Shown here in pieces: positions 29,175 through 38,779 of a DNA stretch of 64,000 nt. The notes beneath the pieces are model-generated. The model ran no database searches and was not told where the DNA came from. It saw only the letters and a list, made by a program, of their open reading frames with translations. Each line of letters begins with the position of its first letter. Position 1 is the first letter of the stretch. The stretch covers positions 186,001-250,000 of the forward strand of contig CAWAZD010000014.1 of NCBI GenBank assembly GCA_963786395.1. Reading direction: 5' to 3'. Both the position numbers and the translations under genes were made by a program. The DNA comes from Fen-1301 sp963786395. GTDB lineage: Bacteria; Bacteroidota; Ignavibacteria; Ignavibacteriales; Ignavibacteriaceae.

Positions 29175-31397
29175 TTAATTTAACACTAATTGAAGTGTAT
29201 GGCTGCCGGAAGGGGCAAAGATTATACAACCATCCTTCACTTTCAACGATGTTAACACAACAGGAACTCCATCAACCCTCATATTATTCGGTAAGCGGTT
29301 CAAAGTAATTAGACACCTGGCATGAGATTGATAAACAAGTTCAATCCCTTTTTCCAATTGCCTTCCGTTAATTAATTCATCGGTAATTCCTGTAACCCGG
29401 AGAAAACTGGTGTCTGCATTTCCGGCTTCGTCAGAATTTTTACGAAAGGATAAAATGTGTTTTCCTCTGGGTATTAATATTCTGTTAGCATCAAAACAGG
29501 GCCATGGCTTGCCATCTAAAAATAATTTGGCCTGAATTGAAGGGTTCTGTACAATAATTGTTCGTGGTGTTTTAATGTGCCACAGGTTCTTATCAATATT
29601 AATAGACGCAATGCTGCCCATTGCATAAGGCAGCACATCCCAATCGTAAGGATAAACAGAAGACTCCGCATAAAAGCAAACACGACCACAGTTATTATCG
29701 GCAGCATGAAACTGCTGGAAAAGCTCAGTTCCAGTGGGCTGTTCTGAAGGAAATCCAGACTGCCCCTCCGGATGAATAGGGACAAAATTTATATCAATAG
29801 CGAATGGTATATCTCCCACAATTCCCGCGTAATATTTTGCTAGCTGTTCATAACGTGAAGGAGGGCGGCTCCATTCACTCGCGGGATCTTCAACCTGCAA
29901 TGCCGCATGGAATTCCTTCGCAAGTTTCAAAGTATTTGGAAGATCGAATCCTAAAAGCTGATCAAATTCAGGATGTAGGGAATTATCCAAAACGGTAAAC
30001 ATTAATTCCCAATCCCTCTTATCTTTAGTTCTAACAGAATCAAGTGAATTAACAATTTGTCTTAGCAGCCGGTTGTTTACCTGCACCCTGTATTTGTAGA
30101 ATTGATCTAAACCAACAGAATCTTTTTTCCAGTAATGCAGTGACGATTCATTGAATAGATCTATCTGATCAAAACCATATAGCGATTTAAACTCTTTCCG
30201 CGTTTCATTATTAAACCCGGTAAAATACTTTGGCTGATCAGGACCCTCAAGAGCCTCTGCTACACCACCGGTAATTGAAAACTCAGCTATATCAACTCCA
30301 TCCCAATCATCCTTTAATAAACTTATTAAATCATTCATTGCCTTTTTCATGCATGCAGGGTTCTGAAGATCCATAAGAGATAGGAAATCTAGTTGTGCAT
30401 CCTGAAGCAGTGCGTTTTTCTCTCTCCACTCAGGATGTTTATTCCAGAAATTAGTACCTACATATGGCCATTCGAGCCAGGCGTAAATAAGAATTCCCTG
30501 TTTGTGAGCTTCACTTACCAATAGTTTAAAATTGTAAGCAGGTGTAGTATACATATCCCACACTGCAGCATGAATAGCCCTGATTCCCCATTTCTTCCAC
30601 ATTGTTACAAGTTTATTAATTGGAAAATCCCACCTGTATCCGGGATCGAAATAGGCATCAATACCATGACGTTGAAACAATGGTTTGCACTGCAGTTCGG
30701 TGATAATTTCATTCATGAGGTTAGGGAACCTTGAATACCCTGCGCCTGAAATAGGATCAAAAGCAGCAGATAGAATGAGTACTTTTCCTTGTCCCGAAGG
30801 TTTTATTATTCCGATTGCATTCCCGCTGATTGAATCAGAATATAAGACCCGGATTGAATTAAGGTTTGAAATTATTATCGTGGGAATTGAAGGAGCGTCT
30901 GCCCAACAGAGCATCGGCGCATTTACAACTATGTTCCGGACATACTTTACAGAAGAAGGAGCGTAAAAATTAATATTCAACTGCCGGGTAAGTTTGCTGC
31001 TGCAATCAGTTATTATTCTTGCACCATCAGAGACAGCTCGTAGAATTTTTCCCGCGTCTTTATCACTAATGAAAGATGCCACAGATTGGGGCAGGACTAT
31101 GAGCATATTTTTATTCAGCATCGTTTTTTGCAGATCATCTATTTTAATTTTTGCTGCTGGAAACCCTATGCTTCCCAGTGCATTAAAAAATGAAAGCTGG
31201 TCTATTGAATCCGCTCCCTCAGCGGATACATTCCAAAGAATAACTGTTTCAACCGGATTAAAATTCTCTTCGGGATTCTTAGACGCGGCTGTATTATTTT
31301 GTGGCAACAGGATTATTATAAATGTTATCACTAGTAGAAGGAAATAATTTGAACATTTTACTGACATAATTTCCGTTGTTTTAACTCGATTAAACAT
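29175..31397 (-). CDS. Putative secreted glycoside hydrolase (GHL10-like barrel)
   Basis: A 740-residue exported protein. Two starts are possible: ATG 31397, or ATG 31367, which puts MSVKCSNYFLLLVITFIIIL directly at the signal peptide. After an N-terminal domain of ~200 residues resembling class I glutamine-amidotransferase-like folds comes a TIM-barrel segment: YFDPGYRWDF, KWGIRAIHAAVWDMYT, AHKQGILIYAWLEWPYVG, HPEWREKNA and DDWDGVDIAEFSI. This is reminiscent of the GHL10/DUF187 hydrolase group, with acidic residues in WLEWP and VDIAEFS as candidate catalysts. The substrate is unknown. It is divergent from the aldo/keto reductase. Confidence 0.6.
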   Translation of the reverse strand: MFNRVKTTEIMSVKCSNYFLLLVITFIIILLPQNNTAASKNPEENFNPVETVILWNVSAEGADSIDQLSFFNALGSIGFPAAKIKIDDLQKTMLNKNMLIVLPQSVASFISDKDAGKILRAVSDGARIITDCSSKLTRQLNINFYAPSSVKYVRNIVVNAPMLCWADAPSIPTIIISNLNSIRVLYSDSISGNAIGIIKPSGQGKVLILSAAFDPISGAGYSRFPNLMNEIITELQCKPLFQRHGIDAYFDPGYRWDFPINKLVTMWKKWGIRAIHAAVWDMYTTPAYNFKLLVSEAHKQGILIYAWLEWPYVGTNFWNKHPEWREKNALLQDAQLDFLSLMDLQNPACMKKAMNDLISLLKDDWDGVDIAEFSITGGVAEALEGPDQPKYFTGFNNETRKEFKSLYGFDQIDLFNESSLHYWKKDSVGLDQFYKYRVQVNNRLLRQIVNSLDSVRTKDKRDWELMFTVLDNSLHPEFDQLLGFDLPNTLKLAKEFHAALQVEDPASEWSRPPSRYEQLAKYYAGIVGDIPFAIDINFVPIHPEGQSGFPSEQPTGTELFQQFHAADNNCGRVCFYAESSVYPYDWDVLPYAMGSIASINIDKNLWHIKTPRTIIVQNPSIQAKLFLDGKPWPCFDANRILIPRGKHILSFRKNSDEAGNADTSFLRVTGITDELINGRQLEKGIELVYQSHARCLITLNRLPNNMRVDGVPVVLTSLKVKDGCIIFAPSGSHTLQLVLN

Positions 31398-31588
31398 ATT
31401 GCCTTAATAATTATTTAGAACTAAATGTAGTTGACTAATGTTATAAAATTTGATCTGAACAAATATAACTGAATCTGTCTGAAAAATTGCTGGTTAAACT
31501 CCAACGAGTTATTTTTGCGTTAAAACATACGCTTATGCATCTGAAATAGGAATTCCTTAAATTTACATTTTTTAACGGAGAACCACAT

Positions 31589-32575
31589 ATGAAAAAACGA
31601 ATGATTGGAAATGAACTTGAAGTATCGGCTCTCGGATTGGGCTGCATGGGAATGTCAGATTTTTATGGAGGCAGGGATGACGAAGAATCTATAAAAGTAA
31701 TTCATCGTGCTGCCGAACTCGGGATAAATTTCCTTGATACCGCAGACGTTTATGGAAATGGGAAAAATGAAGAGCTCATTGGTAAAGCAATAAAAGGCAG
31801 AAGAGATAAATATATTATCGCCACTAAGTTCGGAAATGTCCGCGGTAGCGACGGAAGCTGGCAGGGGGTTAGCGGAAAACCGGAATATTTAAAAGCACAG
31901 TGCGAGAAAAGTCTTAAACTATTGGGAATCGATGTCATCGATCTATATTATCAACACAGGGTTGATCCCAATACCCCGATTGAAGAAACAGTCGGCGCAA
32001 TGGCGGAACTCGTTAAAGAAGGTAAAGTCCGGTATTTGGGTTTGTCGGAAGCAGCCCCGGTTTCAATCAGGAAGGCAGCTAAAGTTCATAAGATCAGCGC
32101 ACTGCAAACAGAATATTCATTATGGTCGCGCGACCCCGAAGAAGAAATTCTGGACACATGTAAGGAATTGAAAATTACATTTGTGGCTTATTCGCCGATG
32201 GGAAGAGGATTCCTTACAGGGAGATTTAAAAGCACTAATGATTTCCCTGAAGACGATTACCGGAATAAAACTCATCCGCGATTCTCAGAAGAAAACTTAA
32301 AGTACAATCTGGAATATGTTAAAAAGATTGAAGCTATTGCAAAGGATAAAAATTGTACAGCCGCCCAACTTGCACTCGCATGGGTATTGGCTCAGCGCGA
32401 TTTTATTGTGCCTATTCCCGGAACAAAGAAATTAAAATATCTTGAAGAGAACTCCAAAGCACCGGATATAGTCCTCTCGAAAGATGACCTTGATAAAATA
32501 AATGTGTTGGTACCTAAAGGATTTGCTCATGGTACAAGGTATCCTGAAAGAGCGCTGGGCGCCGTGAACAAGTAG
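31589..32575 (+). CDS. Aldo/keto reductase
   Basis: A 328-residue NADPH-dependent oxidoreductase of the AKR barrel family. The N-terminal LGLGCMGMSDFYGG block is typical of the YhdN/AKR11-13 type. The catalytic tetrad is visible as Asp and Tyr in FLDTADVYGNGKNEEL, Lys in IIATKFG and His in YYQHRVDPNTP. The cofactor-binding SPMGRGFLTG and IPGTKKLKYLEEN blocks follow. It probably reduces aldehydes and works in detoxification. A GGAG site lies upstream. It is a single gene followed by a copy of the multi-hairpin repeat. Confidence 0.9.
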   Translation: MKKRMIGNELEVSALGLGCMGMSDFYGGRDDEESIKVIHRAAELGINFLDTADVYGNGKNEELIGKAIKGRRDKYIIATKFGNVRGSDGSWQGVSGKPEYLKAQCEKSLKLLGIDVIDLYYQHRVDPNTPIEETVGAMAELVKEGKVRYLGLSEAAPVSIRKAAKVHKISALQTEYSLWSRDPEEEILDTCKELKITFVAYSPMGRGFLTGRFKSTNDFPEDDYRNKTHPRFSEENLKYNLEYVKKIEAIAKDKNCTAAQLALAWVLAQRDFIVPIPGTKKLKYLEENSKAPDIVLSKDDLDKINVLVPKGFAHGTRYPERALGAVNK

Positions 32576-32608
32576 TTGAAGGTATGGAGCAGAGGATTAT
32601 TTATTTTA

Positions 32609-32757
32609 ATGCCATAAGTATTTTAATTTTATTCCATTTACCCAGTCCTGAAGGACTGGGCTAATTTAATAATTGTTATAGTTCATTAGCCCAGGCATTT
32701 TATGCCTGGGGTTAATGACTAAAAATAAATGTGCGTTTAGGGGATTTATCCCCTTAT
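32609..32757 (+). repeat. Multi-hairpin dispersed repeat, copy A (shortened)
   Basis: Contains the hairpins CCCAGTCC-TGAA-GGACTGGG (32641-32660), CCCAGGCATTTTATGCCTGGG (32690-32710) and AGGGGA-TTTA-TCCCCT, with the spacer CTAATTTAATAATTGTTATAGTTCATTAG between the first two. The same order occurs in six other places (39363, 44141, 53605, 58690, 58950, 59332). Here the GCCATAA hairpin has lost its second arm. Confidence 0.9.
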
Positions 32758-32836
32758 CATTCCAGGCTCTATTTGGATCATTAGTTGATTCAACAGCGGA
32801 AACTTGTTATAATTGAAGCACATAAACGGAATAGTA

Positions 32837-35437
32837 ATGATAAGATTCCTGATTTCTTTCCTGCTCTGTTCTATATGCTGCTTTACTTTTGGCAAAGAAA
32901 AATTCCCCTATAGTTTTAAGTTGAATAAATCATGGTTTTTACAATCAAGTGAAAAAGTTCCGGCTCCCGGAGATCTTATTTCCTGCCCTGAATTTAAAAC
33001 TAACGGGTGGTATGAAACCGCTGTTCCTGCAACGGTTTTAGGCGCTCTGGTAAAGAATAATGTATATAAAGATATTTTCTCTGGCAACAACTTAAACCAA
33101 ATTCCCAAAGATCAGTTCAAAAAATCATGGTGGTACAGAAAGGAATTTATTATTCCAAAACTGAAAGGGTTGAATAATGCAAAACTCTGTTTTGACGGCA
33201 TTAACTATTCCGCGGATATCTGGTTTAACGGTAAAAAAATAGCGGGTCATGATTCAATAGAAGGTGTATTCAGACAGTTCGAGATTGATATTTCACAGTA
33301 TGCTGATTTCGGGAAACCAAATGTGTTAGCCGTTGAAATATTTCCGCCTGTGCCGGGAGATCTTACGATCGGTTTTGTTGACTGGAATCCCGTACCACCC
33401 GACAAAAACATGGGAATCTGGAGAGAGGTTTATGTCAAGCTAACAGGTGAGGTTTCAATCAACCATCCCTATGTTGTAAGCAAACTCGATCTGAAAGATT
33501 TTAAGAAAGCCGCTCTTACTATTTCCGCGGAAATAGAAAATAACAGCAGCAGGGAGATATCCGGAATACTTGAAGGGGAGATTGAATCAATTAAATTTTC
33601 ACAGCAGGTTAAATTAGATCCTCGTCAAACCCGTTTAATTAGTTTCAATTCTAAGGATCATAACCGGTTGAATATTATCAATCCGCGGGTCTGGTGGACA
33701 CATGATCTGGGCAGCCAGGAAACATATAAACTTAATTTATCCTTCCATGTTAATAATGAAGTATCGGATGAAAGTGAATCAATTTTCGGAATAAGGGAAG
33801 TGTCTGACTATTTCAACGAGCAGGGTCACCGCGGATATAAACTTAATGGAAAGAAGATCCTCATTCGCGGTGGCGGCTGGGTTGACGACCTGCTTCTAAA
33901 TAATACTTATGAAAATATTGAAACACAGATTAAATATGCCGTGCAATCGAATCTGAATACAATTAGACTTGAGGGATTCTGGGGCAGCAGCCATGACCTT
34001 TATAACTTGTGCGATAAATACGGTATTCTAATAATGGCAGGCTGGAGTTGTCAATGGGAATGGGAGGAATATGTAGGTAAGAAAGTTGATGATTATGGAG
34101 CCGTAAATTCAGCGGAAGATTTTAAACTAATTACTCAATCCTGGAAGGATCAGATCAAATGGCTGAGAAGACACCCCTCAATTTTTCTCTGGCTTTATGG
34201 AAGCGATAAACATCCGAAGCCCGATCTTGAAGCAGAATATCTTAAGATATTATCAGAATGCGATTCTACCAGACCCTGTCTTTCATCGGCAACCGGCAAG
34301 GCTTCAACTCTGACAGGTAAAACAGGCGTTAAGATGAATGGTCCTTACGATTATGTGCCTCCTGTTTATTGGTACCTGGATACTCTGCAGGGCGGAGCTT
34401 TTGGATTTAATACTGAAACGGGACCGGGTGTGCAGATTCCGGTTTTAGAGGACATAAAGAAGTTTATTCCCGCAAACCACCTCTGGCCAATCGACAGTAT
34501 CTGGAATTATCATTGCGGAGGCGGTGAGTTTTCAAACTTAAACCGTTATACTGAAGTGATGAATAATAGATTGGGTGCAGCAGAGAGTCTTGAAGATTTT
34601 AGCGCAAAGTCCCAGTTTCTAAATTATGAAGGGATGCGTGCTATGTTCGAAGCATTCCAACTAAGAAAATTTAACACCACAGGAATTATTCAGTGGATGT
34701 TTAATGCTGCGTGGCCAAAACTATGGTGGCAGTTATTTGATTATTACTTAGTGCCGACTGCCGCTATGTATGGAGCCCGGAAAGCGAATGAACCAATGCA
34801 TATCTTATATAATTATGGCAATCATTCCGTTTATGCTGTAAACAATTCACGGCATAAAGAAGAATTTAAATCAGAAGTACGTGTACTTAATTTTGACCTG
34901 AGCGAAAAATATTCCCGCAAGGAAATATTTGAACTTGAACCGGATGGAGTTTATAAGGCAGCAGATCTCGGAAATATTGCAGGACTGAGTGCGGCGTATT
35001 ATGTTGATTTAAAACTTTATGATAAGAAGAATAATCTGGTCAGTAATAATTTTTATTGCTTGTCTTCTAAAGAAGACGTGCCCGATTTCAGTAAGTCACT
35101 TTGGTTTGTAACTCCTGAATCTCAATACGCCGATATGAAATTGCTAAATAAACTTCCCGTCGTTAATTTAGACGTAACAAAGAAATTCAATAAATCCGGC
35201 GACCGGCAGTTAATAACAGTTGAATTGAAAAATCCCTCAAAAGAATTGGCTCTGCAGGTTGAACTTATACTGAAGAACGCGGAGGACGGCAGCTTAATAG
35301 TTCCCGTATATTGGGACGATAATTATTTCTCGCTGCTGCCGGGAGAAAAAAGAATTGTCAGGGGATATTTCACAGGTAACGAAAAAAACATTGAAAAACC
35401 CGTGCTTAAAGCAAGAGGATGGAATATAAAATCATGA
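32837..35437 (+). CDS. GH2 exo-beta-D-glucosaminidase-like enzyme
   Basis: An 866-residue secreted glycoside hydrolase. ATG 32837 is chosen because the signal peptide (MIRFLISFLLCSICCFTFG) begins there. An N-terminal sugar-binding domain (VWFNGKKIAGH-type block), immunoglobulin-like domains, the catalytic barrel and C-terminal beta domains follow. The barrel carries LWLYGSDKHP with acid/base Asp457 and GAFGFNTETGPG with nucleophile Glu527. The Asp acid/base in GSD and the MNGPYDYVPPVYW block are typical of exo-beta-D-glucosaminidases (CsxA type, chitosan degradation) rather than galactosidases. It overlaps the transporter gene by ATGA, forming an operon with a ROK kinase. A related mannosidase specificity is possible. 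Confidence 0.82.
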   Translation: MIRFLISFLLCSICCFTFGKEKFPYSFKLNKSWFLQSSEKVPAPGDLISCPEFKTNGWYETAVPATVLGALVKNNVYKDIFSGNNLNQIPKDQFKKSWWYRKEFIIPKLKGLNNAKLCFDGINYSADIWFNGKKIAGHDSIEGVFRQFEIDISQYADFGKPNVLAVEIFPPVPGDLTIGFVDWNPVPPDKNMGIWREVYVKLTGEVSINHPYVVSKLDLKDFKKAALTISAEIENNSSREISGILEGEIESIKFSQQVKLDPRQTRLISFNSKDHNRLNIINPRVWWTHDLGSQETYKLNLSFHVNNEVSDESESIFGIREVSDYFNEQGHRGYKLNGKKILIRGGGWVDDLLLNNTYENIETQIKYAVQSNLNTIRLEGFWGSSHDLYNLCDKYGILIMAGWSCQWEWEEYVGKKVDDYGAVNSAEDFKLITQSWKDQIKWLRRHPSIFLWLYGSDKHPKPDLEAEYLKILSECDSTRPCLSSATGKASTLTGKTGVKMNGPYDYVPPVYWYLDTLQGGAFGFNTETGPGVQIPVLEDIKKFIPANHLWPIDSIWNYHCGGGEFSNLNRYTEVMNNRLGAAESLEDFSAKSQFLNYEGMRAMFEAFQLRKFNTTGIIQWMFNAAWPKLWWQLFDYYLVPTAAMYGARKANEPMHILYNYGNHSVYAVNNSRHKEEFKSEVRVLNFDLSEKYSRKEIFELEPDGVYKAADLGNIAGLSAAYYVDLKLYDKKNNLVSNNFYCLSSKEDVPDFSKSLWFVTPESQYADMKLLNKLPVVNLDVTKKFNKSGDRQLITVELKNPSKELALQVELILKNAEDGSLIVPVYWDDNYFSLLPGEKRIVRGYFTGNEKNIEKPVLKARGWNIKS

Positions 35438-36708
35438 AACGTAATTATTTTATTGTTGCACTTATATATGTCGTGTTTCTTGTAATCTCATTTATAACAA
35501 ATATACTAGGGGCTCTGAATCCTGATGTAATAAATAGTTTTCATCTAAGCCTTACTCTGGTTTCGCTACTGCCATTCGCGTTTTTTATTGCCTACGGTGT
35601 AATGTCAATACCTTCGGGAATGCTTGTAGAAAAATATAAAGAGAAAAAGATAATGGTAGCGGCATTTCTTATTGCTTTCCTGGGCGCTTTTCTGTTCTCT
35701 CTTTTTCCGCATTATTTAATGTTCCTGGTTTCATTGTTTTTAATGGGATGCGGTATGGCTATGCTTCAGGTAGCCATAAATCCATTGCTCAGAGTTGCAG
35801 GCGGTGAAGAAAACTTTGCATTCAATTCAGTACTTGCACAATTAATATTCGGCGGTGCATCTTTTGTTGCTCCAATGTTTTTGACATATTTAGTTACAAG
35901 TCTTGCCGCGCCTGTGGGGCAGGATAATGTAGTAAAGAATATTTTTTCTAAAATAATTCCTGATAGCCTTCCGTGGATTTCCCTTTACTGGGTATTCGCG
36001 ATTATTTGTCTTGCAATGATTTTATTGATCGCGCTTTCACGATTCCCTGAAGTTGAAAGAAAAGAAGACGAAAAGGCAGGTTCATGGGAATTGCATAAAA
36101 CATTATTCAGACAAAAAACTGTTATCCTTTATTTTATCGGAATATTCGCTTACGTAGGAACCGAGCAGGGTGTATCATACTGGTTGTCCAAATTTCTGAA
36201 TACTTACCATGGATATGATACTCTGACAGTTGGGGCATCCACCGTGGGTTGGTTCTGGGGAATGATGTCAATAGGATGTTTGATAGGATTACTTTTACTG
36301 AAACTGTTCGATAGCAGGAAAGTGCTGATAGGAGCGGTTATCTCCGCGGTATTATTCTTAACGCTCTCGTTATTTGGTCCGGGCAATATTGCACTGCTTA
36401 CATTTCCGATGGTAGGATTTTCGCTTTCTGTAATGTGGTCTATTGTCTTTTCTCTCGCTTTAAACTCTCTTGAAAGTCATCATGGTTCATTCGCGGGAAT
36501 TTTGTGTACAGCCATTATTGGCGGTGCGCTGATACAAATATTTATAGGATGGCTCGGAGATATGTTTGGATTAAGAGTGAGCATGTGCCTGATTTATATT
36601 ACCCTGGGCTATATATTCAGCATAGGCATATGGGCAAAACCCATTATCAATAATGAAACAATTTCTACTAAAAAGAAGAAAGCCCGGAATACAGAAGTAA
36701 TGGAATAA
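35434..36708 (+). CDS. MFS sugar transporter, FucP-like
   Basis: A 424-residue inner-membrane protein with about 12 helices. The N-terminal half reads LVSLLPFAFFIAYGVMSIPSG and GCGMAMLQVAINPLLR, typical of the fucose/glucose/N-acetylglucosamine proton symporter branch (FucP, NagP) of the major facilitator superfamily. The ATG at 35434 forms ATGA with the upstream GH2 gene. Placed between a probable glucosaminidase and a ROK sugar kinase, it most likely imports the released amino sugar; the exact sugar is inference. The C-terminus is basic (KKKKARNTEVME). Confidence 0.85.
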   Translation: MKRNYFIVALIYVVFLVISFITNILGALNPDVINSFHLSLTLVSLLPFAFFIAYGVMSIPSGMLVEKYKEKKIMVAAFLIAFLGAFLFSLFPHYLMFLVSLFLMGCGMAMLQVAINPLLRVAGGEENFAFNSVLAQLIFGGASFVAPMFLTYLVTSLAAPVGQDNVVKNIFSKIIPDSLPWISLYWVFAIICLAMILLIALSRFPEVERKEDEKAGSWELHKTLFRQKTVILYFIGIFAYVGTEQGVSYWLSKFLNTYHGYDTLTVGASTVGWFWGMMSIGCLIGLLLLKLFDSRKVLIGAVISAVLFLTLSLFGPGNIALLTFPMVGFSLSVMWSIVFSLALNSLESHHGSFAGILCTAIIGGALIQIFIGWLGDMFGLRVSMCLIYITLGYIFSIGIWAKPIINNETISTKKKKARNTEVME

Positions 36709-36776
36709 TGGATGAATGGATTGTTGGATTGGATGACCGAAAGGAAAACTTTAACAAATTTAAGTGAGCTGATTAA

Positions 36777-37622
36777 ATGCACATCCTTGGAATAGATCTT
36801 GGCGGGACAAATGTCCGTGTAGGAATTATTCATAATGGTAAAGTTACCCGCATCGAAGCTATGCCATTGAGTAATACTAATGATGAACAGTCCGTTCTGA
36901 ACTGCATTTATACATTGATCGACAAATTCAAAGGCGAGGCAATTTCCGGAATAGGTATTGGAGTACCGAGTGTTGTTGATCCGGTAAGGGGAATTGTTTA
37001 TGAAGTTCAGAATATCCCTTCCTGGAAAGAAGTGCATCTGAAAGAATTACTTGAAGAAAAATATAAACTCCCGGTCTATGTGAATAATGATGCCAATTGT
37101 TTTGCCGCAGGAGAAAAATATTTCGGTATAGCCAGGAATTATGAAAACTGTGCTGGATTAATTTTGGGAACAGGTGTTGGTGCTGGCTTAATTATCAATA
37201 ATAAACTTTATTCCGGTACAAACTGCGGAGCGGGGGAGTTCGGTATGCTGCCGTATAAAGATAAAACCTACGAAGCATATTGCAGCGGTCAGTTCTTTGA
37301 ATGGAAATATCAAACAGGCGGTAGGGAACTTTATAATCGTGCAGAAGCAGGCGAATCTAAGGCGCTCACAATATTTTCTGAATTCGGCAGTCATGTGGGT
37401 GAATTAATTAAAGTTATTGTTTATTCAATTGATCCCCGGATTATTGTATTAGGCGGATCTGTCAGTAAATCGTTCAGATTTTTCGAAAAGCAGACATGGA
37501 AGTCATTAGAGACATTTGGATATCCAAAATCTATAGAGAATCTAAAAATTGAAGTTTCGGAGATTGAACAGTCCGCAATCCTTGGAGCTGCAGCACTTTA
37601 TTACAATGAAAGATTAAGATAG
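36777..37622 (+). CDS. ROK-family sugar kinase
   Basis: A 281-residue kinase with the ATP-binding loop GIDLGGTNVRVG (residues 5-16), the catalytic Asp105 in VNNDANCFAAGE, the second phosphate loop GLILGTGVGAGLI, and the ADENOSINE-type region VLGGSVSKS. The ROK zinc motif (CxCGxxGC) is absent; the equivalent region reads GAGEFGMLPYKDKTYEAYCSG. It would phosphorylate the sugar brought in by the adjacent transporter, probably glucosamine or N-acetylglucosamine. No deacetylase or deaminase (nagA/nagB) lies in the window, so further steps are encoded elsewhere. Confidence 0.85.
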   Translation: MHILGIDLGGTNVRVGIIHNGKVTRIEAMPLSNTNDEQSVLNCIYTLIDKFKGEAISGIGIGVPSVVDPVRGIVYEVQNIPSWKEVHLKELLEEKYKLPVYVNNDANCFAAGEKYFGIARNYENCAGLILGTGVGAGLIINNKLYSGTNCGAGEFGMLPYKDKTYEAYCSGQFFEWKYQTGGRELYNRAEAGESKALTIFSEFGSHVGELIKVIVYSIDPRIIVLGGSVSKSFRFFEKQTWKSLETFGYPKSIENLKIEVSEIEQSAILGAAALYYNERLR

Positions 37623-37812
37623 ACATTCCAATATTCCACCAATCCAATGCTGCTATTGTCCCCACTCTTGCATAATGAGTATCTTTCTGTTTGACTGTCA
37701 TCCCCGCGAAAGCGGGGATCCCATGGTTTGTTTGCCGTTGTTCACTTTAGGGTACTTCATCAATCCATTATTCCAATAATCCACCTATCCATTACTCTTC
37801 CACTTCTTTCGT
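37623..37812 (+). repeat. Degenerate TCCAT-type repeats with a CCCCGC hairpin
   Basis: Intergenic DNA made of imperfect ATTCCA/ATCCA units (for example CATTCCAATATTCCACCAATCC near 37624, in shorter pieces). It encloses the hairpin ATCCCCGC-GAAA-GCGGGGAT (37700-37719), a member of a family also seen near 47570, 47704 and 52120. No gene is evident. Confidence 0.75.
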
Positions 37813-37914
37813 CACAATCAACCTCACAGAAAGTCCGTTTTGTTAGACTTGAAACGCACACCATTTTATTTCACCAAATATTATCTTTTTCGAAAACAAA
37901 TAGTGAGACTAACT

Positions 37915-38298
37915 ATGTTTAGAAATAATAAAGTGTTCACCAGTTTTTCCGTTAATGATATACAGAAGGCAAGAGGATTTTACAGCGGCAAACTCGGAAT
38001 TGAAGTATACGAAGGCAAAATGCCTGGAGTTCTTAATTTGAAATTCGGGGCAGGGAATGAAGTAATGATTTATTCCAAGCCAAATCATGAACCGGCAACT
38101 TATACTGTATTGAATTTCTATGTGAAAAATTTAGAATCAGTCGTCAATGAATTAAATAGAAATGATATTCACTGCGAGATATATAATGATGAATATATCA
38201 AAACTGATTCCAAAGGTATTTTTAGGGATCAGGGCTTAACTATTGCCTGGTTTAAAGACCCGGCAGGAAATATACTCAGCGTAATTGAGCAGAAATAA
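37915..38298 (+). CDS. VOC-family (glyoxalase-like) protein
   Basis: A 127-residue single-domain protein. ATG 37915 (MFRNNKVFTSFSVNDI) is preferred over in-frame upstream codons, which read through repeat-like DNA. The fold signature is KVFTSFSVNDIQKARGFYSGKLG at the start (split here as FSVNDIQKA and RGFYSGKLG), LNFYVKNLESVVNEL in the middle and WFKDPAGNILSVIEQ at the end, as in vicinal oxygen chelate proteins. The metal ligand positions are not all conserved, so the activity is uncertain. It precedes DoxX and RibD-like genes with small gaps, suggesting a small stress or detoxification cluster. Confidence 0.8.
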   Translation: MFRNNKVFTSFSVNDIQKARGFYSGKLGIEVYEGKMPGVLNLKFGAGNEVMIYSKPNHEPATYTVLNFYVKNLESVVNELNRNDIHCEIYNDEYIKTDSKGIFRDQGLTIAWFKDPAGNILSVIEQK

Positions 38299-38345
38299 AA
38301 TTGAATTAAAGCATCTACTTTCATTAAAAAATATAGGAGCATAGA

Positions 38346-38735
38346 ATGCTAAAAAAATATGAACCACAGATATACGCCATCTTCCGGATTGTGATGGGAT
38401 TTCTGTTTCTTTGGCATGGTTCACAGAAGTTTTTTAACTATCCTCCGCTGCCGCCGGGAATAGTACTACCATTTTATATAGTAGCAATTGGCGGAACAGT
38501 TGAATTCATTGGCGGAATTCTGATCTGTATTGGTCTTTGGATACCCTGCGCTGCATTCGTAGCGTCGGGAGAAATGGCTTATGCCTACTTTTCAGGGCAT
38601 GCCCACCGGGCGTTATTGCCTATCGTAAATATGGGTGAACTTGCCGTGATATACTGTTTCGTGTTTTTATTCATCTCTGCACATGGCTCAGGTATATGGA
38701 GTGTGGATTCCTTACGGAAAGGTTCACACAAATAA
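38346..38735 (+). CDS. DoxX-family membrane protein
   Basis: A 129-residue membrane protein with four hydrophobic segments. The family blocks are IVMGFLFLWHGSQKFF, the GGTVEFIGGILICIGLW region, MAYAYFSGHAHRALLP and FLFISAHGSGIWSVD. DoxX proteins are widespread, linked to quinone or thiol-related redox functions, and mostly uncharacterised. The ATG at 38346 has an AGGAG site 9 bases upstream. It is 47 bases after the VOC gene. Confidence 0.85.
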   Translation: MLKKYEPQIYAIFRIVMGFLFLWHGSQKFFNYPPLPPGIVLPFYIVAIGGTVEFIGGILICIGLWIPCAAFVASGEMAYAYFSGHAHRALLPIVNMGELAVIYCFVFLFISAHGSGIWSVDSLRKGSHK

Positions 38736-38779
38736 GATTGAAATTATTAACTCACGAATTTATATATAAGGAAATGTCT

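Noticed and set aside
37690..37725. Possible CRISPR-like short repeats around CCCCGCGAAAGCGGGG
   Set aside because: Single dispersed hairpins with no regular spacers and no cas gene; they belong to the ATTCCCGC/GCGGGAAT family.
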